NCBI GenBank assembly: GCA_038210375.1
Contig: JBBQWT010000017.1
Coordinates: forward strand, 14,453-78,452
DNA: 64,000 nucleotides
Source: JBBQWT01 sp038210375
Lineage (GTDB): Bacteria; Acidobacteriota; Terriglobia; Terriglobales; Acidobacteriaceae
Direction of reading: 5' to 3'
The position numbers and the translations under genes are program-made. This document shows, piece after piece, positions 17,947 through 25,412 of the stretch. A model generated the notes under the pieces. The model did not search any database and was not told the origin of the DNA. It saw only the letters and a program-made list of their open reading frames with translations. Every line of letters begins with the position of its first letter. Within the stretch, counting starts at the first letter, position 1.

Positions 17947-17973
17947 TCTACTTGTTCTGTAGGGATAATTACC
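17947..17973 (-). repeat. Right terminal inverted repeat of the IS1595-family element
   Basis: Inverse partner of 15947-15973, starting 7 nt after the passenger gene stop codon. Immediately followed by the second copy of the target duplication TCCGAAAT at 17974-17981. Confidence 0.93.
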
Positions 17974-18158
17974 TCCGAAATCGACCTTTCGCCAAATATT
18001 CGCCCTATGCTCTTCGCGACAGACGCTGCTTCCAGCGACACTCGACGGATTTGACTTAGACACCCGATATGGCGTTTCCACTTGAAAAAACGTTGAACGT
18101 GTTTGACTGATACCCTAACTCTGAAAAAGCACTTGAATCCCTGAATTACAATCCATCC

Positions 18159-18761
18159 ATGCCGAGGAAAAATAATGATGCCGCAATTCCCGCGGAGTCG
18201 GCTATTGCCCGCGCCCGTCCTATTCAGTTGATTCTCTTTGACGTGGACGGCGTGCTCACCGACGGTACGCTCTGGTTCCTTCCAGGGCCGGGTCACGGAA
18301 GCATGGTGGAAACCAAAGGGTTCCACGCCCATGATGGCATTGGGTTTGGGTTGGCGCGGTTGGCAGGCCTCAAGACCGGAATCATCACCAAGCGCGAATC
18401 GGATGTGGTCAAGCAGAGGGCGCACGACTTGAAACTCGACTACGTCGTGCAGGGGGCGCACGATAAGGCCACAGCGCTGCTGGAGGTTTTGGCCGAGGCC
18501 GGCTTATCAGGGGCGCAAACCGCTTTTGTGGGAGATGACATCGTTGACTTGCCGGCCATGCGGCTGTGCGGTCTGGCCATCGCCACCGCCAACGCCCGTG
18601 ACCAGGTGCTGCGCGAATCCCACTGGGTCACCCTCCATCCCGGCGGCCGCGGCGCCGCCCGCGACGCCATTGAGTTTGTGCTGCGGGCTCAAGACCGCCT
18701 GGATTCAATCCTGGAAAAATACCAGCAGCCCGGCGCCGCCAATGCCACCCGCGGTTCCTGA
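18159..18761 (+). CDS. kdsC: 3-deoxy-D-manno-octulosonate 8-phosphate phosphatase (KdsC)
   Basis: 200-residue HAD-superfamily phosphatase lacking a cap domain. Motif I FDVDGVLTDGTL with Asp28 and Asp30, motif III region GIITKRES followed by the KATALLEVL lysine, and motif IV FVGDDIVDLPAM. The DGVLTDG signature is typical of KdsC, which hydrolyses KDO-8-phosphate for lipopolysaccharide inner-core synthesis in the cytoplasm. A 20-residue N-terminal extension precedes the fold. It is not next to other kds or lpt genes here. TACAAT (18147-18152) lies 6 nt before the ATG and no Shine-Dalgarno is present. Confidence 0.9.
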   Translation: MPRKNNDAAIPAESAIARARPIQLILFDVDGVLTDGTLWFLPGPGHGSMVETKGFHAHDGIGFGLARLAGLKTGIITKRESDVVKQRAHDLKLDYVVQGAHDKATALLEVLAEAGLSGAQTAFVGDDIVDLPAMRLCGLAIATANARDQVLRESHWVTLHPGGRGAARDAIEFVLRAQDRLDSILEKYQQPGAANATRGS

Positions 18762-18930
18762 ATCGATTCCGAAAAGTTATTTCAACCGGCGCCTGTTTCC
18801 GGGAACCAAAATCCCGGCGGCTACGTCTATTGCATTATGGGACGCTTTATTTGACGGCGAGATTCCGCGCCGGTGTTATGAGCCGGATTTAGGCATAAGA
18901 TAAGGCCAGAAGCATTGGGGGAGCCACATC

Positions 18931-19647
18931 GTGGCGCATCTGATCAGCGGGATCGGATTTGGAGAGATGGCAGCCGCCGAGCTGCAGCCTGAGGTTTTGC
19001 GGGTTGAAGCCGCTCCGGCAAGCACCGCCATCAATTCTGAAGAAGCCGCCATTGTCTCCGATCTCAAGGCGGGTTCCGAAGACGCCTACTCCTGGCTGGT
19101 CGCCCACTATCACGGCCCCATTTACGGTTTGCTCTACCGCATGCTGCGCGACCCTTCCGACGCCTCTGACGTGACCCAGGAGGTGTTTCTCAAAGTCGTG
19201 CGCGGCATCAAGGGGTTCAACGGCCAATCCTCGCTCAAGACCTGGCTGTACCGCATTGCCATCCACGAGGCCAGCAACCAGCGCCGCTGGTGGGTTCGCC
19301 ACAAACGCCAGGAGATGAGCATTGAAGCTCCCGCGCCGGGGAACGAAAACGCCGATGGCGATGGCGAACGTGACCGCCGCGGCATGGAAGCGTGGCTGGT
19401 CGATGGCGGCGATTCTCCGCTGCAGGACCTTATGCACGAAGAAGTCCGGGAGCGGGTCGAAGCCGCGCTGGCAATGGTGGCAGAACCCTTCCGCACGGTG
19501 GTGATACTGCGCGACATTGAAGACTGTTCCTATGAAGAGGTCGCGCAGATTGTGCAGGTTTCCCTGGGAACCGTGAAATCGCGGCTGGCCCGGGGCCGCC
19601 AGGCAATGCGCAAGCAACTGCAATCTTATAGGGATGAAGGAATGTAG
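18931..19647 (+). CDS. ECF-type RNA polymerase sigma factor (RpoE-like)
   Basis: 238 residues. Sigma region 2 (about 50-120: YSWLVAHYHGPIYGLLYRMLRDPSDASDVTQEVFLKVVRGIKGFNGQSSLKTWLYRIA) and region 4 (about 175-232: VEAALAMVAEPFRTVVILRDIEDCSYEEVAQIVQVSLGTVKSRLARGRQAMRKQL) are joined by a longer acidic linker than usual. GTG start supported by GGGGGAG with a 7-nt spacer. Stop lies 61 nt before the anti-sigma gene, the standard sigma/anti-sigma pairing. Directs polymerase to an envelope- or stress-type regulon that cannot be defined here. Confidence 0.93.
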   Translation: MAHLISGIGFGEMAAAELQPEVLRVEAAPASTAINSEEAAIVSDLKAGSEDAYSWLVAHYHGPIYGLLYRMLRDPSDASDVTQEVFLKVVRGIKGFNGQSSLKTWLYRIAIHEASNQRRWWVRHKRQEMSIEAPAPGNENADGDGERDRRGMEAWLVDGGDSPLQDLMHEEVRERVEAALAMVAEPFRTVVILRDIEDCSYEEVAQIVQVSLGTVKSRLARGRQAMRKQLQSYRDEGM

Positions 19648-19708
19648 TCCGGGCAAGGCTATGCCGGCTCCGCACGGTGCGGAGGCGCCAAGGATACGAG
19701 GAAACGAC

Positions 19709-20383
19709 ATGAAGGCTGCCATGCTGTGCAAAAAGGCCGAGGCAAACCTCTCCTGCTATCTCGACGGGGAATTGGCCGCGGAATTGCGGCGGCAGGTCAC
19801 CCTGCACTTGCGGCAATGCGGTGCTTGCCGGCGCGAGCTTGCGTCGCTGCAAACCACGCAGCAGATGATACGCGGCGCAGGGCGGGTGCCTCCACCGCCG
19901 GAGCTGGCGCGCCAACTGCGCGTAGCCATCTCCCAGCAGAGCGACTCGTCGAGGCGCGGGCGCTGGCAGGGTGCGCTGGTGAGAATGCAGAACCGGCTGA
20001 ATGCATTCATGCTGCCCGCGACTGCCGGCATTTTGAGCGCGGTCATCGTCTTCGGTAGCCTCATCAACTTTATTTCCATTCCGGTGCTGGCCGCGGGCGA
20101 CGACGTGCCCACCACTCTCTTCAGGCCTCCGCGCCTGGCCTCATCGCCCGATTCCAACTTCATCTCTTCGTCTGATGCCCTGGTGGTGGTCGAAGCTTAC
20201 GTCGATGCCCAGGGCCGCATCGTGCAATACCGCATTCTGGGCGGAGCGCAGGATTCGCCCGCCCTGCGCAAGCAAGTCGATAACCTGATGATCTTCACCA
20301 CCTTTCACCCGGCAACAACTTTCGGCACGCCTTCCCCCGGCCGCGTCATTCTTTCGCTCTCGCGAGTCAGCGTCAGGGGCTGA
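19709..20383 (+). CDS. Membrane-bound zinc-finger anti-sigma factor with TonB-like periplasmic tail
   Basis: 224 residues from ATG 19709 (AGGA upstream). The N-terminal ZAS domain has ANLSCYLDGEL and HLRQCGACRREL, giving the H-x3-C-x2-C zinc ligands. One membrane helix (about 110-130: LPATAGILSAVIVFGSLINF) separates it from a periplasmic domain of about 90 residues (VVVEAYVDAQGRIVQYRILGG..., PSPGRVILSLSRV) resembling the TonB C-terminal / energy-transducer fold. Role: holds the upstream sigma factor inactive at the membrane and releases it on an envelope signal. Its original terminator now lies beyond an inserted IS element. Confidence 0.88.
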   Translation: MKAAMLCKKAEANLSCYLDGELAAELRRQVTLHLRQCGACRRELASLQTTQQMIRGAGRVPPPPELARQLRVAISQQSDSSRRGRWQGALVRMQNRLNAFMLPATAGILSAVIVFGSLINFISIPVLAAGDDVPTTLFRPPRLASSPDSNFISSSDALVVVEAYVDAQGRIVQYRILGGAQDSPALRKQVDNLMIFTTFHPATTFGTPSPGRVILSLSRVSVRG

Positions 20384-20402
20384 GGATAAATACCGCCTTT
20401 CC

Positions 20403-20419
20403 GGTAGTGTCCTAAGTTG
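20403..20419 (+). repeat. Left terminal inverted repeat of the IS1-like element
   Basis: Matches 22656-22672 in inverse orientation at 16 of 17 positions and is directly preceded by the 8-bp duplication GCCTTTCC. Confidence 0.92.
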
Positions 20420-20431
20420 GACTGTGGCTGA

Positions 20432-20614
20432 TTAGAACGTGGCACTCAACGTGCTCCTAATCCACTCCGAAACGCTCTGTTTGTTGGCCTTCGCTGCCGC
20501 CGTGATCTGCTTAAGGTCGTCCACATTGAAGCGCACAGGCACAATTCTGGCTTTCGCGAATCCTTTGGCGAGCCGGGGTCGCCCAACTCTTCTAGTTTTC
20601 GGTTGCTGTGCCAA
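20432..20614 (-). CDS. Ribbon-helix-helix (CopG/Arc-like) DNA-binding protein, IS passenger
   Basis: 60 residues; a basic N-terminus (KTRRVGRPRLAKGFAKARIV) precedes VPVRFNVDDLKQITAAAKANKQSVSEWIRSTL, which fits one RHH strand and two helices. TTG start supported by AGGAG with a 7-nt spacer; it overlaps the end of the upstream gene by 23 nt. Last gene of the tnp operon. Could autoregulate the element or be an antitoxin-like protein; no proof of either. Confidence 0.8.
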   Translation of the reverse strand: MAQQPKTRRVGRPRLAKGFAKARIVPVRFNVDDLKQITAAAKANKQSVSEWIRSTLSATF

Positions 20615-20903
20615 GTCTGAACTCCTGAACGATTGCCGCCCTCACCGCTGTTTCTGGTGATTCCACTGGCGGGATGCGAAGCACTGTAACGTGACGCTTC
20701 GGTTTGCGTGGATCGTCTGTATCATGCGCCCAAGCGTATGCATGAGTCGCCATCGGATGCCCATCTAACTCGAAAATCTCAACGAGACCGTCCCAAATAG
20801 TTCTACCCTCAAACACTTCTGTAACAGGTACGCTCTCGATATGCTTAGCCTCTACACCATGCAAGTCGCGAATCGTATCTTTAAGTCCCTGAATGTGGGT
20901 CAT
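20592..20903 (-). CDS. Unidentified 103-residue IS passenger protein
   Basis: I do not recognise a family. The protein starts with an ATGA overlap with the transposase stop (20900-20903), and its end overlaps the RHH gene, so it is translationally coupled on both sides. Visible parts: amphipathic N-terminal helix (IQGLKDTIRDLHGVEAKHIESVPV), a beta-rich middle (RTIWDGLVEIFELDGHPMATHAYAWAH) and a C-terminal helix (ETAVRAAIVQEFRLG). No signal peptide or membrane segment. Adjacent RHH gene leaves a toxin-like or regulatory role open. Confidence 0.75.
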   Translation of the reverse strand: MTHIQGLKDTIRDLHGVEAKHIESVPVTEVFEGRTIWDGLVEIFELDGHPMATHAYAWAHDTDDPRKPKRHVTVLRIPPVESPETAVRAAIVQEFRLGTATEN

Positions 20904-21727
20904 GCCGCAGCCTCAATTAAATCGCCAACAGTCCAAAAACTGCGCTCAACCCCGGCGGCCATCGCCGGGGTGCACCGGATGGTATTGTGACGCTTCACAA
21001 AGTTGTAATACGCGAAGTGCAAGGCTACGGCCGCCTCGAAATTATCCCGCTTCTTGCTGAAAGCCAGCGTCAGGCGAGTAAGGCGACGCATGTGAAGGCG
21101 CGTTGTCGCGTTGAGTCTCTCAACATAGCTGGTCGAGGCTCTATCCATATCCGGCGTCCCGGCAATGCGCATCTTGTCTGTGGACACTATTTCGGGCGCG
21201 CTGTATCGGCGATTTGGATGTTGGGTCTCATCGTGAAAGTAAGTTTTTACGATTTGGGCGTAATCAACATCCGCGCCAAAAGCTTTCTCAATTGCTCCCA
21301 CATACGCCCTGAGGCCATCGGTAGAAATTTGTACGCGGTTCTTCATTCTCCCTGAAACGTCTTTAACGAATTCATCTGCTGTAACAGCATCGCGCTTGCC
21401 GACTTTAAACGCAGGGACAAGCTTGGTCTCAGCGTCCACCGCGCAGAACGTCCACACGTCGCCACATTCAGGACTATCAGTTACCAACAAGTTGCGCTCC
21501 TTCTTCGCTACGAATCCCCATATCTCATCGAACTCCAAATAGCGGCAAGACAAGGCACGCATCTTGGCATCCATTAACGCGGCGCAACCTTGCCCAACGC
21601 GTACCCCCAGGCGCATCACAGTGTCCCTGTGAACGCCAGTTATGCGCTCAATGGAGCGGATGCTGGAACCCTCTGCCAATGCACCGATAATCGCAATTTG
21701 CTTGTCTTTGCCGAGAATGTTTGCCAT
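20900..21727 (-). CDS. IS1-family-like DDE transposase
   Basis: 275 residues from ATG 21727. N-terminal helix-turn-helix (MANILGKDKQIAIIGALAEGSSIRSIERITGVHRDTVMRLG), then the catalytic core with EFDEIWGFV (D67), STDGLRAY (D137) and STSYVERLN (E203). This type is commonly annotated as IS1 family, although it lacks the zinc finger of classical IS1. The minus-strand frame stays open far upstream (to about 22648), but that part is antisense to a real plus-strand gene. No Shine-Dalgarno; a good promoter ends 7 nt before the ATG. Confidence 0.93.
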   Translation of the reverse strand: MANILGKDKQIAIIGALAEGSSIRSIERITGVHRDTVMRLGVRVGQGCAALMDAKMRALSCRYLEFDEIWGFVAKKERNLLVTDSPECGDVWTFCAVDAETKLVPAFKVGKRDAVTADEFVKDVSGRMKNRVQISTDGLRAYVGAIEKAFGADVDYAQIVKTYFHDETQHPNRRYSAPEIVSTDKMRIAGTPDMDRASTSYVERLNATTRLHMRRLTRLTLAFSKKRDNFEAAVALHFAYYNFVKRHNTIRCTPAMAAGVERSFWTVGDLIEAAA

Positions 21728-21734
21728 GTAAATA

Positions 21735-21763
21735 AGTGTATTACAGTAATCGAGATGAGTCAA
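21735..21763 (-). promoter_or_regulatory. Transposase promoter with flanking repeated site
   Basis: On the minus strand TTGACT (21758-21763), 17-bp spacer, TACACT (21735-21740), with the ATG 7 nt after it, so transcription would start about at the start codon. Two copies of an 11-bp site, GTATTACAGTA (21738-21748) and GTGTTACAGTA (21775-21785), lie 37 bp apart, the first overlapping the -10. They are candidate operator half-sites for the element's own RHH protein. Confidence 0.6.
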
Positions 21764-21814
21764 GTAGTATTTCTGTGTTACAGTATTGGAGTCAGGGTCT
21801 AGGAGGTCAATCGC

Positions 21815-22645
21815 TTGGCGAATAAACCACACGCTTCCAAACACCGCGACCAGGGCGGCACCCGTAAAACCCAAGGCGAGCCAGCGCCTTTGCTCTTGCA
21901 GACTGAAGACAAATCCGAAGTAGCAAAAAACAGAAATGATAAGGCTGCAGAATCCACTAAATCCGCAAAACCAACCCCACCCGCGAGACTTAAGGAAATA
22001 GGGGGTTGGTTTAAGAGAAAGGCTGGAGAGGCTCACCTTGCTGATTGGGCTATGGTGGTGTTCACTCTCATCATAGCTTTCGCTACCATTACCTACACGA
22101 TATACGCTAGAAGACAGTGGAAAGTTATGTCTGGGGAGCTCACTGAAATTCACAACAGTGGAATCGACACCCATAAGCTGTCCGAGGCAACGCTCGCCGC
22201 CTCCCGCGCCTGGATACTTGTCCAAGGCACCGGATTTGGAATGACGAAAGACAAGAACTTCCCACAAGGACAGGTCATTTTGACTGACTCTGGCAATTCT
22301 CCGGCGGTCGGGCTCGATGGATGGAGTTGTGTGGAGGTTCGCGCTTACGAGCCTCCGCTGCAAGATGGAAGGCTTCAAAAATCCCCTACCGCAGTTTGTC
22401 TTCCGATCTTTGGAGGTACGCTCGGAAGGGGCGTCCCCATCACAATTAACGCTTTCGTTCCTTCCAAGGTCCCCGCAAATTTCTCTTTGGACACCAATGG
22501 CAATGGTCCCCATTTCTACTATTGGGGCACAGTTACCTATGAAATTTATCCCAGCGATGGGAGGCGGCACTCCACTAGTTTTTGCCTCAAGAACGGCGGA
22601 AACCAGTTCAGTCCGTGCAGCGAGGGCGGGTACCAAGCAGACTAG
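21815..22645 (+). CDS. Membrane-anchored passenger protein of unknown function
   Basis: 276 residues. TTG start supported by AGGAGG with an 8-nt spacer. Lys/Ala/Pro-rich cytoplasmic N-terminus (about 1-75), one membrane helix (about 79-99, WAMVVFTLIIAFATITYTIYARRQWKVM), a short helical stalk, then a beta-rich domain (about 125-276) with three or more Cys residues (SCVEVRAYEPP, AVCLPIFGG, FCLKNGGNQFSPCSEGG). Similar orphan proteins with a YARRQW-like post-helix motif are common in soil bacteria, but no function is known. Stop lies 10 nt before the right inverted repeat; oriented opposite to the transposase. Confidence 0.8.
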   Translation: MANKPHASKHRDQGGTRKTQGEPAPLLLQTEDKSEVAKNRNDKAAESTKSAKPTPPARLKEIGGWFKRKAGEAHLADWAMVVFTLIIAFATITYTIYARRQWKVMSGELTEIHNSGIDTHKLSEATLAASRAWILVQGTGFGMTKDKNFPQGQVILTDSGNSPAVGLDGWSCVEVRAYEPPLQDGRLQKSPTAVCLPIFGGTLGRGVPITINAFVPSKVPANFSLDTNGNGPHFYYWGTVTYEIYPSDGRRHSTSFCLKNGGNQFSPCSEGGYQAD

Positions 22646-22655
22646 CACTAGGAAG

Positions 22656-22672
22656 CAAATTAGGACACTACC
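22656..22672 (-). repeat. Right terminal inverted repeat of the IS1-like element
   Basis: Inverse partner of 20403-20419; followed at 22673-22680 by the second copy of GCCTTTCC. Confidence 0.92.
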
Positions 22673-22678
22673 GCCTTT

Positions 22679-22711
22679 CCCGCAAGTTTGCCTTGTTTGC
22701 GGGCTTCTTTT
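22679..22711 (+). terminator. Rho-independent terminator stranded from the anti-sigma gene
   Basis: CCCGCAA (22679-22685) pairs with TTGCGGG (22697-22703) and is followed by CTTCTTTT. The target duplication runs into the first two bases of the stem. Without the IS, the stem would sit about 19 nt after the anti-sigma stop codon; now it is about 2.3 kb away. Confidence 0.8.
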
Positions 22712-22722
22712 AAACTGGGATA

Positions 22723-24273
22723 TTGAATCTTTTCTCCTCTGAACGAAGGTCAGGTGGTTGCCGCGGGCGGTTTACGGTAACTTTCCTCCTGTTTTTGTGC
22801 CTCCCCCTGGGATTTCCGGCGCTTCCGGCCGCCGCGCAGTCCACTCCCAAAGCTTCTTTGGAAACCAGTGAAACCCTGTTCAGCGTTCTCACTGCGATGA
22901 ATTCGTGCGGTTACGACCAGGACCTCGCGGCCTCAGAACCCGTTCGCACCCAGGTTCGCAATGAAGTTCTGGCGGCGCTGCGATCGTCCGAGGCGGCCCG
23001 CCTGGCGCAGACCCAGATGTGCGGTTTCTATCGCGATCACCAGCAGCCCGACGCTACCCGCGATCTTTCCCAGTACATTTCGCTTGCCCTCTACCTGGGC
23101 GCGCCGCCAGCCTTCGATTTTTCCATCAGGGAAGCGGACTTGCCGCCCGACGCCAGCCGTCTGATTGGGTTCGTCCCACTTTTGCAGCATTTCTACGACT
23201 CAGCCAAGCTTCACGACATCTGGATGAAGCACAAGCCGCAGTATGACGGCTACCTGCAGGCATTGCATCCGGTGGTAGCGGACATGATTCTCAAGACCGA
23301 CTACTACTTGAAACTGCCGATCAGCGGCTACCTTGGCAGGCGGCTGGCGATTTATGCCGAGCCCATGGCGGCGCCGGGCCAAAGCAACGCGCGCAACTTC
23401 GGTTCCGACTACTACCTGGTGCGTTCGCCCGGCAGCGCGGGCCTCAAAATCGACGCCCTGCGTCACACCTACCTGCACTTTGTACTCGAGCCTCTGGCCT
23501 ACAAGCACTACAACACCATCAAACTTCTGGAGCCGATTCTTTACGAAGTTCGCTCCGCGCCGATGGACAACGAATACAAAAATGACGCGGCCCTGATGGT
23601 CACCGAATCCCTCATTCGCGCAATCGAAGCGCGTACCCTGCCCGGCAGCCGTACCGATGAATCCGCCGCTCTCGATTCGGTGAACACTTCCATGAAGCAG
23701 GGATTCGTGCTGACCGATTACTTCTATCGCAGCCTGCGCGACTTTGAAAAAAGCCCGGCGGGGATCGAGGTTGTGTATGGGGATTGGATCCACGCCATTG
23801 ACGTGGGCGCGGCGCGAAAGCGGGCGTCGCAAATTGAGTTCAGCAAGCAGATGCAACCCGAGGTTTTGCGCGCGGTAGTGAAGCGCCGGGCCGATGTGCT
23901 CGACCTGGCGGAAGATCGGCTATCCACCGGGGACACCGCCGCCGCCCAACGCATGGCCCAGCAAGTGCTCGATGACCATTCCGAAGACCCCGCGCGCGCG
24001 CTGTTCATCATGGCGCGGGCGGCCACGCGCAATCGCGACATGAAAAACGCGCAGTCTTATTTCGAGCGCACGCTGCAAGTGGGGCGCGAGCCCCGCATTC
24101 TGGCGTGGACCCATATTTACCTGGGCAGGATATTCGACCTGCAGCAGAACCGCGAAAGCGCCCTCGCGCATTACCGCGCGGCGCTGGAGGCCGGCGACCC
24201 CACCCCCGACACCACCACCGCGGCGCAACGGGGATTGCAACTACCCTATGCGCCCCCGGCGGGAAACCAGTGA
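22723..24273 (+). CDS. Secreted TPR-containing protein of unknown role
   Basis: 516 residues with a signal peptide (GRFTVTFLLFLCLPLGFPALPAAAQ). The middle (about 60-370) is helical and lacks a family I can name; it contains repeated Y/L-rich stretches (DYYLKLPISGYLGRR, ALRHTYLHFVLEPLAYKHYN). The last about 110 residues hold TPR-like repeats (DRLSTGDTAAAQRMAQQVLDDHSEDPARALFIMARAATRNRDMKNAQSYFERTL, AWTHIYLGRIFDLQQNRESALAHYRAALEAG). The TTG start is the only workable one before the signal peptide. Immediately downstream of the IS insertion, possibly once adjacent to the sigma/anti-sigma pair. Confidence 0.82.
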   Translation: MNLFSSERRSGGCRGRFTVTFLLFLCLPLGFPALPAAAQSTPKASLETSETLFSVLTAMNSCGYDQDLAASEPVRTQVRNEVLAALRSSEAARLAQTQMCGFYRDHQQPDATRDLSQYISLALYLGAPPAFDFSIREADLPPDASRLIGFVPLLQHFYDSAKLHDIWMKHKPQYDGYLQALHPVVADMILKTDYYLKLPISGYLGRRLAIYAEPMAAPGQSNARNFGSDYYLVRSPGSAGLKIDALRHTYLHFVLEPLAYKHYNTIKLLEPILYEVRSAPMDNEYKNDAALMVTESLIRAIEARTLPGSRTDESAALDSVNTSMKQGFVLTDYFYRSLRDFEKSPAGIEVVYGDWIHAIDVGAARKRASQIEFSKQMQPEVLRAVVKRRADVLDLAEDRLSTGDTAAAQRMAQQVLDDHSEDPARALFIMARAATRNRDMKNAQSYFERTLQVGREPRILAWTHIYLGRIFDLQQNRESALAHYRAALEAGDPTPDTTTAAQRGLQLPYAPPAGNQ

Positions 24274-24340
24274 ACCAATAGCGGACGGAATTTCTGCAAT
24301 TATTAGAAATTGACTTCAACTACCAAGGAGCGACACTTTA

Positions 24341-25201
24341 ATGAAACGCATTCTTACCATCATGATGGCAAGCGCAGTACTGGCCGCGACCGCCGCGGCC
24401 CAGACCCCGGCCAAGGCAGCAACCCCGCCGGCCGCAACTCCCACGCCGGCTACGGCCCCGGTCTCCACGGCTAAAAAACTTCCCCAGGCCAAAACCAAGG
24501 AAGAATACGACGCTTACCTGGCCGCCGCCGCCAAGCCCACCCCCGCTGAAGCGGAAACGGCTGCCGCTGATTTCGCCGCCAAGTACCCTGCCAGTGAATT
24601 GCGCGTTTCCCTGCTGGCCAACGTGATGCTGCAGTACCAGCGCGCAAACAACGCCGACAAGGCCCTGGAATCCGCCCGCAAAGTGCTCCAGGTAGAAGGC
24701 GATAACACCATGGCGCTGGTAATGGCGGCCACCCTGATCGCGGAAAAGACCCGCGAGACCGATCTCGACCGCGACCAGCGTTACACCGAAGCCATGACCG
24801 ATGCGCAGAAGGCCGTGGACACGATTGACACTGGACTGCTTCTGCCCCCGGCCTTTACCGCCCAGCAGATTGCGGACGCCAAAGCCAAACTTACTTCCAT
24901 GGCCCAGGAATCAATGGGAATGGTGGAACTGAACCGCAAGAATGACGCCGCCGCTGAAACCCACTTCATGTCGGCTTTGAAGGCCGCGGGGCCCCAGGGT
25001 GATGCGACTTTGTACTACCGTCTAGCGCTGACCCAGGACCGCGAGAAGAAGTACGCGGAAGCTTTGCAATCGGCCAACATGGCGGTCAAGAACGCGGCGG
25101 GCGACGCCTCGGTGGAATCGCTTGCCAAGCAGGAGCAGGACCGCCTGATGAAGCTCAGCAAGGTCGCCCCCGCGACCCCAGCTCCGGTGGTCAAACACTG
25201 A
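24341..25201 (+). CDS. Secreted TPR-like protein
   Basis: 286 residues: signal peptide (MKRILTIMMASAVLAATAAAQ), Ala/Pro/Thr-rich linker to about residue 45, then helical TPR-type pairs (LLANVMLQYQRANNADKALESARKVLQVEGDNTMALVMAATLI, MGMVELNRKNDAAAETHFMSALKAAGPQGDATLYYRLALTQDREKKYAEALQSANMAV). AAGGAG lies upstream of the ATG. Follows the preceding TPR gene by 67 nt. Likely an extracytoplasmic scaffold; partner unknown. Confidence 0.85.
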   Translation: MKRILTIMMASAVLAATAAAQTPAKAATPPAATPTPATAPVSTAKKLPQAKTKEEYDAYLAAAAKPTPAEAETAAADFAAKYPASELRVSLLANVMLQYQRANNADKALESARKVLQVEGDNTMALVMAATLIAEKTRETDLDRDQRYTEAMTDAQKAVDTIDTGLLLPPAFTAQQIADAKAKLTSMAQESMGMVELNRKNDAAAETHFMSALKAAGPQGDATLYYRLALTQDREKKYAEALQSANMAVKNAAGDASVESLAKQEQDRLMKLSKVAPATPAPVVKH

Positions 25202-25412
25202 ACATCGCATTTGAACCGGCATAAGGTCCGCGGCCGCGATCAAGCCGCGGCCCTGCCCGCATCTAGCAGTCTAAAACGACCTCAACAGATTTTTTGCACC
25301 GCCGCGTTTGCACATGCGCTTATTTTGATTACAGTCCGGGAGACCGGCAGGCAAAGGATTCGGCTTAAGACTGCATCCAAAAACACGTGGGAGTGTTCCC
25401 TGGGACCGCTGC

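Larger units (their letters stand above)
15947..17973. mobile_element. Complete IS1595-family element with DUF3800 passenger (2027 bp)
   Basis: Bounded by terminal inverted repeats matching at 24 of 27 positions (15947-15973 and 17947-17973; both begin GGTAATTATCCCT). Flanked by a perfect 8-bp target duplication TCCGAAAT (15939-15946 and 17974-17981), the size produced by IS1595-family elements. Contains an intact ISXO2-like transposase and one passenger gene in the same direction. Intact ends, duplication and ORFs indicate a recent insertion. It lies in the lhr-kdsC intergenic region. Confidence 0.95.
20403..22672. mobile_element. Complete IS1-family-like element with three passenger genes (2270 bp)
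   Basis: Terminal inverted repeats GGTAGTGTCCTAA plus TTG with one mismatch (20403-20419 and 22656-22672, 16/17). Perfect 8-bp target duplication GCCTTTCC (20395-20402 and 22673-22680). Contents: transposase, a 103-residue protein and a ribbon-helix-helix protein in one minus-strand operon, and a divergent gene for a membrane-anchored protein. At this size it is far longer than single-gene IS1 elements. Intact ends and ORFs suggest recent movement. Confidence 0.93.

Noticed and set aside
17974..18158. Remnant gene between the IS1595 element and kdsC
   Set aside because: Short, no reading frame with a ribosome site; treated as the kdsC upstream region.
21728..22648. Upstream extension of the IS1-like transposase frame to 582 residues
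   Set aside because: The extension runs antisense through the plus-strand cargo gene, which has AGGAGG and a membrane helix; the transposase N-terminus and a promoter fit ATG 21727.
25232..25252. Hairpin GGCCGCG/CGCGGCC after the TPR gene as a terminator
   Set aside because: Perfect 7-bp stem but no T-run follows, so intrinsic termination is not supported.
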